From Egicoccus sp. AB-alg2 (GTDB taxonomy: Bacteria; Actinomycetota; Nitriliruptoria; Nitriliruptorales; Nitriliruptoraceae), in the NCBI RefSeq assembly GCF_041821065.1, contig NZ_JBGUAX010000005.1, positions 62,001 to 126,000 of the forward strand: a stretch of 64,000 nucleotides of DNA. Reading direction: 5' to 3'. The number at the start of each line of letters is the position of its first letter. Position 1 is the first letter of the stretch. The notes below the pieces were generated by a model, which worked only from the letters and a program-made list of their open reading frames with translations, was not told where the DNA came from and did not search any database. Below, piece by piece: positions 17,321 through 28,755 of this stretch. The translations under genes were made by a program, and so were the position numbers.

Positions 17321-18289
17321 TCAGGGCAGCCGACCGAACCAGCGCACCGACAGCGCCCCGCCGACCAACACCAGCACCAGGGCCGCCGCGAGCACCCACC
17401 GGGTGACGTCCACGCGCACGGGCACCGTGCCGATCGTCGCCGTGACGTGCTCGTAGGCGGCCTCGAGCTGTTCACCGGTCGCCGCGCGGTAGAACCGGCC
17501 GCCGGTCTCCTCGGCGATCTGCTGGAGGATGTCCTCGTCAGGTGCCGCCGGCACGACCGTGCCGCCGAGTTCCACCGTCCCGTCGGGCGTGCCGTACGCG
17601 ATCGTCGACACCGGCACCCCGGCCTCACCCGCGACCTGCATCGCCTCCTCCGCCGGGCGGCCGACCGTCGACGCACCGTCGGAGAGCAGCAGGATCTGGC
17701 GGGGCACGGTCTCGTCGTCGGCCGTGCCACTGGCCTCCACGGCCTCCAGCGACGCGTGGATGGCCTCCCCGATCGCCGTCTCCGAGCGGTAGTCCAGCGT
17801 GCCCAGCGACGCGCGCACCACCGTGTGCTCCTGCGTGGGCGGCACGAGCACCTCGGCGGTGCCCGCGAACGACACGAGGCCGACGTCGAACGTGTCCGGC
17901 AGCAGGGCGAGGAAGCGGTCGGCCGCTTCCCTGGCCTGCGCCAGGCGTGAGGGCGGCACGTCGGTCGCCTGCATCGACGGAGAGACGTCGATGGCCAGCA
18001 CGATCGTCGCGAGCTCGCGGGGGCGCTCCACCGCCAGCATGGGTTGCGCCAGTGCGACCACCATCGCGACCAAGGCGACGAGCACGACGACGGGCGGCAG
18101 GTGGCGCCGCCAGTCGGGGCGGTCGGGCATGACGACGTCGACGAGGTCGAGGTTCGTGAACCGGACGGCGTACTTGGCACGGCGGCGCTGTACCCACACG
18201 TAGGCCAGCCCCAGCCCGGCCACCGCTGCGAGGGCGGCCAGCCACCCCGGTGCGCCGAACACCAACGACATGGCGAGCAGGCCCGTCAC
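17321..18289 (-). CDS. VWA-domain membrane protein, BatA/BatB-like
   Basis: 322 residues. Two N-terminal hydrophobic segments flank a basic loop (VQRRRAKYAVRFTNLDLVD), followed by a von Willebrand A domain with an intact MIDAS (AIDVSPSMQ, i.e. DxSxS; ILLLSDGAST) and a C-terminal membrane helix. This is the usual layout of VWA partners of MoxR ATPases. GTG at 18289 overlaps the MoxR stop as GTGA, so translation is coupled. The first residues after GTG are VTGLLAM; a start at ATG 18271 is the alternative. It ends 25 bases from the convergent LysM-protein gene. Confidence 0.9.
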   Translation of the reverse strand: MTGLLAMSLVFGAPGWLAALAAVAGLGLAYVWVQRRRAKYAVRFTNLDLVDVVMPDRPDWRRHLPPVVVLVALVAMVVALAQPMLAVERPRELATIVLAIDVSPSMQATDVPPSRLAQAREAADRFLALLPDTFDVGLVSFAGTAEVLVPPTQEHTVVRASLGTLDYRSETAIGEAIHASLEAVEASGTADDETVPRQILLLSDGASTVGRPAEEAMQVAGEAGVPVSTIAYGTPDGTVELGGTVVPAAPDEDILQQIAEETGGRFYRAATGEQLEAAYEHVTATIGTVPVRVDVTRWVLAAALVLVLVGGALSVRWFGRLP

Positions 18290-19335
18290 CGCGTCGCCGT
18301 GCGGCGGCCCACCATGGTGAGCCGGCCGTGCTCGGTCGGCCGGACCGCCCGCAGGACCTCGACGATCAGCTCGTCCGTGGTCACCCCCTGCGCCAGCGCC
18401 TCGTAGGAGAGCACGAGGCGATGGCGCAGGATCTCCAGGGCGCACGCGCGGATGTCCTCCGCGAGCACGTAGCCGCGCCCCTGCAGCAGGGCCAGTCCCC
18501 GTGCCGCACGCACGAGCCCGATGCTCGCGCGGGGACTGGCACCCTGGGCCAGCAGCGGCACCAGATCCGTCAGTCCGTGACCGGCCGGGTCACGTGTGGC
18601 GCCGACGAGGCGCACCGCGTGCTCCACCTCGGCGCGGTCGACGTAGACCTGGTCGGTCAGCTCTTGCAGCGCCTGCAGCTGCAGCGGGTCGAGGACCGCG
18701 CTGGCGTGAGGCGGCCGGACCGTCATCCGCTGGACGACCTCGATCTCCTCCTCGTGTGCCGGGTAGCCCATCACGATCTTCATCAGGAAGCGGTCCTGCT
18801 GCGCCTCCGGCAGCGGATACACGCCTTCGGACTCGATCGGGTTCTCCGTCGCGAGTACCAGGAACGGGCGCGGCACGCGGTGGGTCTCGCTGCCGATGCT
18901 GACCTGCGCCTCGGACATGACCTCGAGCAGCGCCGACTGCACCTTCGCGGGCGCGCGGTTGACCTCGTCGGCGAGCACGAAGTTGGCGAACACCGGGCCG
19001 AGTTCGACGTCGAACCGCTCCGCACTCGCGCGGTAGATGCGGGTCCCGACGATGTCGGAGGGCACCAGGTCCGGGGTGAACTGGATACGGGTGAAGGTGC
19101 CGCCGACCACCTCGGCCAGCGTCTCCACCGTCAGGGTCTTCGCCAATCCGGGAACCCCCTCGAGCAGGACGTGTCCGCGGGCGAGCAGGCACACCAGCAC
19201 CCGCTCCAAGACACGTTCCTGGCCGACGATGACCCGTTTGACCTCGAACAGCGCGTGCTCGATCGCGTCGGCGCCGGCCCGGAAGCGGGCGGGGTCCGTG
19301 GCGTGCAGGGGCGGAGGAGGAGGAGCGTCGGTCAT
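18286..19335 (-). CDS. MoxR-family AAA+ ATPase
   Basis: 349 residues. Walker A EGVPGLAKT, Walker B VLADEVNRAPAK, sensor 1 LATENPIE and the lid-domain segment PRASIGLVRAARGLAL are typical of MoxR proteins, chaperone-like AAA+ ATPases that act with VWA proteins on protein complexes. Start at ATG 19335 with GAGGTG nearby. The downstream VWA gene is coupled. Unlike many MoxR loci, the DUF58 gene is not in this operon but on the other strand after a Crp regulator (21473-22411). Confidence 0.93.
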   Translation of the reverse strand: MTDAPPPPPLHATDPARFRAGADAIEHALFEVKRVIVGQERVLERVLVCLLARGHVLLEGVPGLAKTLTVETLAEVVGGTFTRIQFTPDLVPSDIVGTRIYRASAERFDVELGPVFANFVLADEVNRAPAKVQSALLEVMSEAQVSIGSETHRVPRPFLVLATENPIESEGVYPLPEAQQDRFLMKIVMGYPAHEEEIEVVQRMTVRPPHASAVLDPLQLQALQELTDQVYVDRAEVEHAVRLVGATRDPAGHGLTDLVPLLAQGASPRASIGLVRAARGLALLQGRGYVLAEDIRACALEILRHRLVLSYEALAQGVTTDELIVEVLRAVRPTEHGRLTMVGRRTATR

Positions 19336-19464
19336 GTCACCTCGAGTGGCGTGGACGGTCGCGAGCCCCAACCCCCCGGTTCGCGTCCGCGCTGGCAGGA
19401 GCGCCGCAGGGCGCGACACCGTTGGGCAAGGCTACGAAGGCGCTTCCCACCTGCCACCCGAACT

Positions 19465-19478
19465 GTCGCGGGCGCGAC
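19465..19478. promoter_or_regulatory. Candidate operator, copy 1
   Basis: GTCGCG-GG-CGCGAC, a perfect 6-2-6 palindrome, part of an 18-base direct repeat GTCGCGGGCGCGACCATC. Copy 2 lies 28 bases further on. Its position between divergent operons suggests a regulator site, possibly for the adjacent Crp-type protein (inference). Confidence 0.45.
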
Positions 19479-19492
19479 CATCTCCGGGCATC

Positions 19493-19506
19493 GTCGCGGA
19501 CGCGAC
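19493..19506. promoter_or_regulatory. Candidate operator, copy 2
   Basis: GTCGCG-GA-CGCGAC followed by CATC, identical to copy 1 except for one central base. The centres are 28 bases apart, a little under three helical turns. Confidence 0.45.
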
Positions 19507-19662
19507 CATCCCGGCGGGGGCGCTGCAGCGTCTCGTCAGCCGACCGTCAGGCTCGGCTGCCACGCTCGTGGACACCGCTGCGTGAACGGTGCCTGGGGCG
19601 ACGATTGCCGGCGGTGTGGAGCCCCACGAACCGCGTGGCGGCCGGTCCGGGAGCGATCCGCG

Positions 19663-20373
19663 ATGAGAGTCAAGACGGTCGCCCGCAACGGGCGCGGACT
19701 GGACGGACAGCCGCCACCGGCCCGGCGATCGCTGGCCGGGCTGCTGTCGGCCACCGGCCAGGCGCAGGAGCGCACCATCGCGGCCGGCTCGTTGATCGCC
19801 CGCGAGGGCACGCGGCCGGCCGAGGTGTCCGTCGTCACGGCCGGGCTCCTCGAGCTGTCACGGCACGTCGCCTCGCGGCGCGTCACCTTCGACCTCGTAC
19901 ATCCCGGGGAAGCGTTCGGCGACATCGAGGTGCTCACCGGCGGCGAGCGGGCCTCCGACATCCGCGCGCTCGTCCCCAGCCGGTTGCTGTCGGTGGACGT
20001 CGGCACGTTCGTGCGCCTGCTCAGCACGAACACCACGGCCAGTTTCCGCTGGCTGCTGGACCTGGCCGAACGGGTCGCGCTGGCGGACGCGCGCCTGGGC
20101 GAGCGTTCGACGGCGACGCTGGAGGGCCGGCTCGCCCTGATCCTGCTCGAGGAGAGCCGTGGTGGCGAGGTGGCGCTCACCCAGACCACCCTGGGCGGAC
20201 TGCTCGGGGTCCACCGCAGCAGCGTCAACCGCGGGCTCAAGCACCTCGCCGCGCGCCAGCTCATCGCCGCCGGCTACGGGCGCATCCGCATCCTCGACCG
20301 CAGCGGGCTCGAGCGGGTCGTGGAGGCCGGCACGCCACCGGTGCCGACCGCCTCGCCACAGCCGCGCCCATGA
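19663..20373 (+). CDS. Crp/Fnr-family transcriptional regulator
   Basis: 236 residues. An N-terminal cyclic-nucleotide-binding-type beta barrel (TIAAGSLIAREGTRPAEVSVVTAG, HPGEAFGDIEVLTGGERASD) is followed by a dimer helix and a winged helix with recognition helix LGGLLGVHRSSVNRGLKHLAA. The phosphate-binding segment lacks a clear RxA[RK]TA signature, so the ligand is uncertain. Its stop overlaps the ATG of the next gene (ATGA). A second regulator of similar plan lies at 30297-30959, and both head two-or-more-gene operons with envelope proteins. Confidence 0.9.
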   Translation: MRVKTVARNGRGLDGQPPPARRSLAGLLSATGQAQERTIAAGSLIAREGTRPAEVSVVTAGLLELSRHVASRRVTFDLVHPGEAFGDIEVLTGGERASDIRALVPSRLLSVDVGTFVRLLSTNTTASFRWLLDLAERVALADARLGERSTATLEGRLALILLEESRGGEVALTQTTLGGLLGVHRSSVNRGLKHLAARQLIAAGYGRIRILDRSGLERVVEAGTPPVPTASPQPRP

Positions 20374-21476
20374 ACGGGATCGATCTCAGCAGACGCCACC
20401 ACGCGCCAGGCCCCCTGCGCACCCGCCTGCTGCTGCTCGCCGGGTTGCTGCTGACGATCACGGTGGTGGTCCTGGCCGCCACCGGCGTCACCCGGATCGT
20501 GACGGCACCCGCCGCGGACGAACCGTCCCCGCTGCCGGGAACCGGCCCGGACACCGGTGTGGACGTCTACCGCGGCGTCGGCACCTGGATCGACGTCTAC
20601 GACTACGTACCAGCGCGTCAGGCCGAGGGGCTGCGGCCGCCCATCCGTCCCGAGGACCTGCTGACGGCGGTGGCCGCCGGCGTGAGCACCGTCTACCTGC
20701 AGGCCGCGGACCAATCGGCGCCCGGGGTCGTCGACGCGGCACTCGTCGGCGCCTTTCTGCGCGCGGCGCACGAGGCCGGGCTGAACGTGGTGGGGTGGTA
20801 CCTGCCGACGTTCGCGGATCCTGACGCCGACCTGGGTCGCCTGCAGGCCATCCTGGACTTCTCGTACGAGGGCCATCAGTTCGACGGGGTCGCCGTCGAC
20901 ATCGAGGACGTCCGGGCCGTCCCCGACGCGCAGGAACGCAACGAACGCCTGACCGCGCTGTCCGCCGCGCTCGGCGAGGCGGCCGACGGGCGTCCCGTCG
21001 GCGCCATCGTCCCCGCCCCGGTGCTGCTGGAGGACGTCAACCCGGCGTTGTGGCCGGACTTCCCCTGGGCGGACCTCGCACCGCACTACGGCGCATGGCT
21101 CGTCATGAACTACTGGACCGGACGGACCGAGTCGTCGGGCTGGCGCGACGCCTACCGCTACACCGTGGAGAACGTCGTCCGCCTCCGTGCCCGCCTGACC
21201 GACGACCGCGTGCCGGTCCACCTGGTCGGCGGGGTCGCCGACGAGGCGTCCGACGAGGACTACGCGCGCTTCGCGTCCGCACTGGCCGAACTCGACCCCG
21301 TGGGTGCGTCGCTCTACGACTTCCGCACGTCCTCCGTGTCCGGCCTGCTCACCCTGCGCCGGCTCGGCGCCGATGGGGTCTGGGGTGGCGACGGGTTGCG
21401 CGAGGGCGGCGACGGGGTCCAGCCACCCGCGACACCGGAGGGGACGACGCGCGACGCGCCGTCGCCGGCGTCGTGA
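20370..21476 (+). CDS. Membrane-anchored TIM-barrel-like protein, putative glycoside hydrolase
   Basis: 368 residues with one N-terminal membrane helix (about residues 18-40, LLLLAGLLLTITVVVL), so the rest is probably outside the cell. The body alternates strands and helices as in a glycoside-hydrolase-like barrel: GTWIDVYDYV, VSTVYLQAADQS, GLNVVGWYLPTF, FDGVAVDIEDVRA (acidic cluster after strand 4), VGAIVPAP, YGAWLVMNYWTG and ASLYDFRT. No family is recognised with confidence. Its start overlaps the Crp stop (ATGA) and its stop overlaps the DUF58 start (GTGA), so the three are one operon. Hydrolase activity is inference from fold-like patterns only. Confidence 0.7.
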   Translation: MNGIDLSRRHHAPGPLRTRLLLLAGLLLTITVVVLAATGVTRIVTAPAADEPSPLPGTGPDTGVDVYRGVGTWIDVYDYVPARQAEGLRPPIRPEDLLTAVAAGVSTVYLQAADQSAPGVVDAALVGAFLRAAHEAGLNVVGWYLPTFADPDADLGRLQAILDFSYEGHQFDGVAVDIEDVRAVPDAQERNERLTALSAALGEAADGRPVGAIVPAPVLLEDVNPALWPDFPWADLAPHYGAWLVMNYWTGRTESSGWRDAYRYTVENVVRLRARLTDDRVPVHLVGGVADEASDEDYARFASALAELDPVGASLYDFRTSSVSGLLTLRRLGADGVWGGDGLREGGDGVQPPATPEGTTRDAPSPAS

Positions 21477-22411
21477 ACCGGCCGCGACGCAGGCGGCCGG
21501 ACCCGTCGTCGCACACCAGTCGCACCGAAGCGGCCCTCCGGCGCCTTGAGTTGCTGGTCACGCGCCGCCTGGAGGGTTTCCTGCACGGCGACCACCGCGG
21601 CTTCGGACCCGGCCCCGGATCCGAGCCGGGCGAGAGCCGGCTGTACGAACCGGGTGACGACGTGCGACTCATGGACTGGAGCGTCACCGCCCGGACGGGC
21701 GTGCCGCACGTCCGCATGCCGATCGCCGACCGCGAACTGGAGACGTGGCTGGTGGTCGACCTGTCCGCCAGCCTCGACTTCGGCACGGCCGAACACACCA
21801 AGCACGAGCTGGCCGTCATCGCCGCCGGCGTGGCCGGCTACCTCACGCAGGGCGGCGCGAGCCGGATCGGTGCCGTGCTCCTCCACGGCGACGTCCTCGA
21901 GGTGGTGCCCGCCCGGCGAGGCCGACGCCATCTGCAGGCACTGCTGCGTCACACGGCCGCCCCGCCGTTCGAGGCGCGCGGCTCGGACCTTGCGGCGGCC
22001 CTGCGACACGTCGAACGCATCGCCCGGCGCCGCGGACTCGTGGTGGTGATCTCCGACTTCCTGTCCCCCACCGACTGGGGCGGCGCGCTGGCCCGCCTGG
22101 GGTTGCGGCACGACACGCTCGCCGTCGAGGTCGTCGACCCGCGCGAGATGGCGCTGCCCGACGTGGGCGTGGTGCCGCTCCGGGACCCGGAGACGGGCCG
22201 GACCCGGATGGTCGACACCGCGAACCCGGCCTTCCGCACCCGCTACGCCGAGGCCGCCGAGGCTCAGCGGCGGGACATCGCCGCGACGATCCGCAGGAGC
22301 CGCGCGGAGCACCTACAGCTGCGCACCGACCGGGACTGGCTGGCCGACGTGGTGAGCTTCGTGGAGATGCGCCGCCGCCGCCGCGGCGCAGCCCGAGGAC
22401 CCGCGCGATGA
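21473..22411 (+). CDS. DUF58-family protein
   Basis: 312 residues. It carries the family signature GESRLYEPGDDVRLMDWSVTARTG followed by a VWA-like fold (WLVVDLSASLDFG, VVISDFLSPTDW). DUF58 proteins commonly accompany MoxR ATPases and VWA membrane proteins; here those partners are on the opposite strand at 17321-19335. The usual N-terminal membrane helices are missing, so it is probably cytosolic. GTG at 21473 is coupled to the previous gene by GTGA. Confidence 0.9.
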   Translation: MNRPRRRRPDPSSHTSRTEAALRRLELLVTRRLEGFLHGDHRGFGPGPGSEPGESRLYEPGDDVRLMDWSVTARTGVPHVRMPIADRELETWLVVDLSASLDFGTAEHTKHELAVIAAGVAGYLTQGGASRIGAVLLHGDVLEVVPARRGRRHLQALLRHTAAPPFEARGSDLAAALRHVERIARRRGLVVVISDFLSPTDWGGALARLGLRHDTLAVEVVDPREMALPDVGVVPLRDPETGRTRMVDTANPAFRTRYAEAAEAQRRDIAATIRRSRAEHLQLRTDRDWLADVVSFVEMRRRRRGAARGPAR

Positions 22412-22413
22412 CC

Positions 22414-22806
22414 TCAGCCGAGTTGACCGCCCGGTGCACCGTGGGCCGGCCGACCGTCCGCCGCCAGGAACCGCTCCCACCAGTCGGCCCGCTGCAGCAG
22501 CAGGTGCAGGTCCAGCAGGTCGTCGCGGGTGAGCGGCGGGAAGCTCGGGTGCCGTGGCCTGGGTGGCGGCGGTGGCGGCTCGGCCCGGACGGTGCCGTAG
22601 CGGCGCGGCCGTGCCCCGTGCGACCGCAACAGCTGCAGCTGCGGCTCGTCGAGCTGCGTGACGGTGCGCAGCGAGCACGCCGAGCACCGGAACGAGTAGT
22701 ACGACGGCTGCGGCTCCGGCTCGTCGACCCAGATGATGAGGTCGATCGCGTCACCGGCGACGACGACGTGACCGCAGTGGCGACAGACGACGCGGATGCG
22801 GCTCAC
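22414..22806 (-). CDS. Hypothetical protein with zinc-ribbon-like cysteines
   Basis: 130 residues. Two CxxC knuckles, CRHC near residue 8 and CSAC near residue 41, separated by an acidic beta segment, suggest a small zinc ribbon. A poly-Pro stretch (about residues 77-86) and a helical C-terminal part (DDLLDLHLLLQRADWWERFLA) follow. No family is recognised. It ends three bases from the convergent DUF58 gene. Confidence 0.7.
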   Translation of the reverse strand: MSRIRVVCRHCGHVVVAGDAIDLIIWVDEPEPQPSYYSFRCSACSLRTVTQLDEPQLQLLRSHGARPRRYGTVRAEPPPPPPRPRHPSFPPLTRDDLLDLHLLLQRADWWERFLAADGRPAHGAPGGQLG

Positions 22807-22891
22807 GATCCTGCCTCCTCGAACGGCTCACATCGAGCATGACGCGCACGACCCACGGGCGGCTGAGCGATCGCTGCCGAAACGCTGACGG

Positions 22892-24043
22892 TCACGTCCG
22901 TGCGGCGGGGAGCTCGACGACCCACGTCGTCGTGCCGTCCTCGCGCACCGCCTGCAGCCGGCCGCCCTGCGCCCGCGCCAGTGCATCGGCGAGGAAGAGC
23001 TCGAGGCCCAGTCCACCCTGGTTCCGGGTCAGACGGCTGCGCCGCTGCAGCGCCTGCGTGACCAGCTCGGGCGGGAGGCCGGGTCCGTGGTCCGTGCAGC
23101 GCAGCACGACGGCATCCGCACCCCCGGGGCCGAGCTCGAGGGCGACGGCCGAGTCCGGCGGCCCGGTCCGCACGGCATGCAGCAGCAGCTGCGTCACCAG
23201 CGACCGCAGGCGGTCCGGGTCCGCCTCGACCAACGCGCCCGGCGGCGCGTCGGCCGTCACGCGGTGTCTGGCGAGCAGTGGCTCGAGATGCGTGAGCACC
23301 TCCTGCACCGTCCGGGCGGCGTCGACCGCTTCCGGGCGGACCGACAGCCGCCCGGTCATCACCTCGGCCTCCAGCGCCAGGGCGTCGAGGAGGAGGGTCA
23401 GTCGCAGCACGTTGCGCCGGACACCGTCGGCGGCGTGCGCGAGCAGGGCCTCGTCGCCGCGCGCGGCGGCCGACGGCAGCACGGCGGCATAGCCCTGCAG
23501 GGCCGTCAGGGGCGTACGCACGTCGTGCAGCGCGTCGGCGTCCCACGTGCCCGCTACCCCACCCGACGGCGCCTTCGCCGGCACCAGGTGCCTCGGCACG
23601 GCGGCCCCACCCTCCGGCACCCTCGCGGGGGGTGTCGCCGCCGGGGGTGCGAGCAGCGCCTGGGTGAGGCTCGACAGCGGCGTGCCCTTCGGCAGGTGAC
23701 GCGTCGCGCCGGCGTCCAGCGCCGCCGACGTGACGGCCGGGTCCGACGTGCCAGACAGGACCACGACCCGACGACCGGGGCGCTGGGCCACGATACGCCG
23801 CACGGCGACGGCCGCGTCCGTCACGTCGCCCCGGCCGGGCGGCATCGACCAGTCGAGGACGACCACGTCGGCGGCCCGGTCGACGGCGTCGCGAACGGCC
23901 CGCTCCAGGGTGTCCGCCTCCCCGCAGACCTCGAAACGGTCGTCCGCCTCCAGCCACGCGCGCAGGATCGTGACGATGTCCGGGGCGTCGTCGGCGAGCA
24001 GGACCCGCAGAGGACGTTCGGTGGCGGCGTCGGTGCTCGTCAC
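22892..24043 (-). CDS. Soluble REC-histidine kinase fusion
   Basis: 383 residues with no membrane segment. An N-terminal receiver domain has the acidic pair (LLADDA), phospho-acceptor D64 (VVLDWSMPPG) and conserved Lys (LPKGTPL). After a Pro/Ala linker comes a dimerisation segment with an H-box DALHDVRTPLTALQGYAAVL (H173) and a HATPase with the G1-like CTDHGPGLPPELV and a short G2 (NQGGLGLELFLA). The receiver-first order means the kinase may itself be gated by phosphorylation from another kinase. GTG at 24043; the open frame further upstream lacks protein character. Confidence 0.82.
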   Translation of the reverse strand: MTSTDAATERPLRVLLADDAPDIVTILRAWLEADDRFEVCGEADTLERAVRDAVDRAADVVVLDWSMPPGRGDVTDAAVAVRRIVAQRPGRRVVVLSGTSDPAVTSAALDAGATRHLPKGTPLSSLTQALLAPPAATPPARVPEGGAAVPRHLVPAKAPSGGVAGTWDADALHDVRTPLTALQGYAAVLPSAAARGDEALLAHAADGVRRNVLRLTLLLDALALEAEVMTGRLSVRPEAVDAARTVQEVLTHLEPLLARHRVTADAPPGALVEADPDRLRSLVTQLLLHAVRTGPPDSAVALELGPGGADAVVLRCTDHGPGLPPELVTQALQRRSRLTRNQGGLGLELFLADALARAQGGRLQAVREDGTTTWVVELPAART

Positions 24044-24218
24044 GGCACGGCTCCGACTCGGTCGTGGGCGCCGGCCCCGGTGCGGGCCGCGAACGAACGT
24101 ACGGACCAAGTTCGCGGCTGGGAAGTACCCACCGGAAGTCGACAGGGACCGGTCAGCCACCCGCCCGGAACCACGACGACGATGGCGATGGAGGGTTCGT
24201 CGACCCGAGGCTCGCACC

Positions 24219-25025
24219 ATGCGCAACCGGCACCGCCACCACCGCCGCGGGTTCGTCGCCCGCCTGGCCTGCGCGGTCGTCGGGTTCGCGCTGCTCACGG
24301 TGGCGCCGGCGACGGCGGCGCCGGCTCCGGCGGGCGACCAGCGCGAGCAGCCGGTCGCGGTGGACCAGTTGCCCTTCACGGCGACACAGGACGTCCGTGG
24401 CGCGACGTCGGCACCGGACGACCCGTCCTGCTCGGGCAACGGACACAGCGTCTGGTACCGGTTGCGGCCGACGCGGAACGCGACCCTGTCGATCGACACC
24501 TACGGCAGCGACTACGACACCACCCTGGCGGTCTACGGCGCCGACGGCGAGTTGCTCGCCTGCGCCGACGACACCCGCGGCGTGCAGGCCGCAGTGCGGG
24601 TCGACGTTCGCGCCGGTGCGGTCTACGACGTGATGGCCGCGGCCTGCTGTGGACGCGCGGCCGGCACCTTGACCCTGAACGCCTCGGAGGTGGAAAGCGG
24701 GCCCTCCCTGGCGCTCACGGTGCAGCCGACCATGCAGCGGGCAGGAGGCAGCGTGCGCGCCACGGTGAGCGGTTCGGTGACGTGCGCCCGCGCGTCGTCG
24801 GTCCAACTGGAGGTGCGTCTGCACGACGACGCGGGCAGGCCGCCGACCGCCGTCGGCTACGGCGAGACCGCCTGCGAGGGCCAGGCCTCGTGGGCGGTCC
24901 CGGTCGTCCCGCGCGGCGCGGCGACGAAGGGTCCGGTGCCGGTGACCGTGACCGCGCTCAGCTGCGACGACATGGGCCGCTGCCGCATCGACGAGGTCGC
25001 CGCCCGGGTCCGCCTGGTCCGTTGA
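24219..25025 (+). CDS. Secreted protein with PPC-like beta-sandwich
   Basis: 268 residues with a signal peptide (Arg/His-rich n-region, hydrophobic core, ATAAPAPA cleavage region). The segment SVWYRLRPTRNATLSIDTYGSDYDTTLAVY followed by LLACADD matches the pre-peptidase C-terminal (PPC) beta-sandwich pattern. The second half is another beta domain with several Cys (VTCARA, ETACEG, LSCDDMGRCRI), which fits disulphide bonding outside the cell. No catalytic domain is present, so it may be a binding or accessory protein. Confidence 0.78.
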   Translation: MRNRHRHHRRGFVARLACAVVGFALLTVAPATAAPAPAGDQREQPVAVDQLPFTATQDVRGATSAPDDPSCSGNGHSVWYRLRPTRNATLSIDTYGSDYDTTLAVYGADGELLACADDTRGVQAAVRVDVRAGAVYDVMAAACCGRAAGTLTLNASEVESGPSLALTVQPTMQRAGGSVRATVSGSVTCARASSVQLEVRLHDDAGRPPTAVGYGETACEGQASWAVPVVPRGAATKGPVPVTVTALSCDDMGRCRIDEVAARVRLVR

Positions 25026-25051
25026 CGCGGACGTCGCCGACGGCCGGCGCA

Positions 25052-27962
<2,911 letters not shown>

Positions 27963-27979
<17 letters not shown>

Positions 27980-28640
27980 AGCCGACGCCCCGCACCGTCT
28001 GGATCAGGCGCGGCCCCAACGCCTCCAACTTGCGCCGCAGATCGCTGATCCGGACCTCCACGACGTTCGGCGAGTACCAGTCGGCCCCCCACACCTCGTT
28101 GAGCAGCTGCCCCTTGGACAGGACGCGGCCCGGACGGCGGCAGAACGCCAGCAGCAGGGCGAACTCGGTCGGGGTGAGATCGATCTCGACACCCCCGCGG
28201 GACACGCGGTGGCCGGCCTCGTCCACGACGAGGTCGTCGATCTCCCAGACGGTCGCCGACCGCCGGCCCGCGCGGCGCAGCAGCGCACGAACGCGTGAGA
28301 GCAACTCCTCCATGGCGAAGGGCTTGGTCAGGTAGTCGTCACCACCCACGCTGAAGCCCGCGAGACGGTTCTCCAGGGATCCGGCCGCGGACAGGAACAG
28401 CAGCGGAGTGTCGGTGGTCGTGCGCAACGCGCGTGCGAGCCCGAAGCCGTCGGGACCGTCGCCGAGCCGGACGTCGATCACGACCAGGTCCGGATGCAGT
28501 GCCATGGCGGCGCGGTTGGCGCCGACGGCTTCCCGCTCGCCGTGCACGCGGTATCCGTCGCTCTGCAGCGCGAGCGTGATGGCGTCGCGGGTGTCATCGT
28601 CGTCCTCGACCACGAGCACGCGGGCCTCGCGTGGTGTCAT
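27963..28640 (-). CDS. OmpR/PhoB-family response regulator
   Basis: 225 residues: a receiver domain with the acidic cluster EDDDD, phospho-acceptor D56 (LVVIDVRLG) and Lys in YLTKPFAMEEL, then a winged-helix DNA-binding domain (LTPTEFALLLAFCRRPGRVLSKGQLLNEVWG, VVEVRISDLRRKL, IQTVRGVGYVL). It overlaps the downstream hybrid kinase by 17 bases. Pairing a hybrid kinase containing its own HPt with an OmpR-type output is like ArcB/ArcA or TorS/TorR. Confidence 0.95.
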
Positions 28641-28755
28641 GGTCCACCCCCGTTCCTCGTCGAGCGGTACCGGTCGGTCACCTCACAGCGGTTCCGATGG
28701 CCACCGTCGACACGGGACCCGGACGGCGTCTGCCGTCGACCTTGACAGCCCAGCT

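Larger units (their letters stand above)
19336..19662. other. Divergent promoter region between MoxR and Crp genes
   Basis: 327 bases with no gene that I can support. The main structure is a pair of near-identical palindromes at 19465-19478 and 19493-19506, placed where they could control both directions. Confidence 0.55.

Noticed and set aside
17296-17329. Bidirectional terminator between the LysM protein and VWA genes
   Set aside because: Only a 6-base inverted repeat (CTGCCC/GGGCAG) with an 18-base loop is present, expected by chance in this composition.
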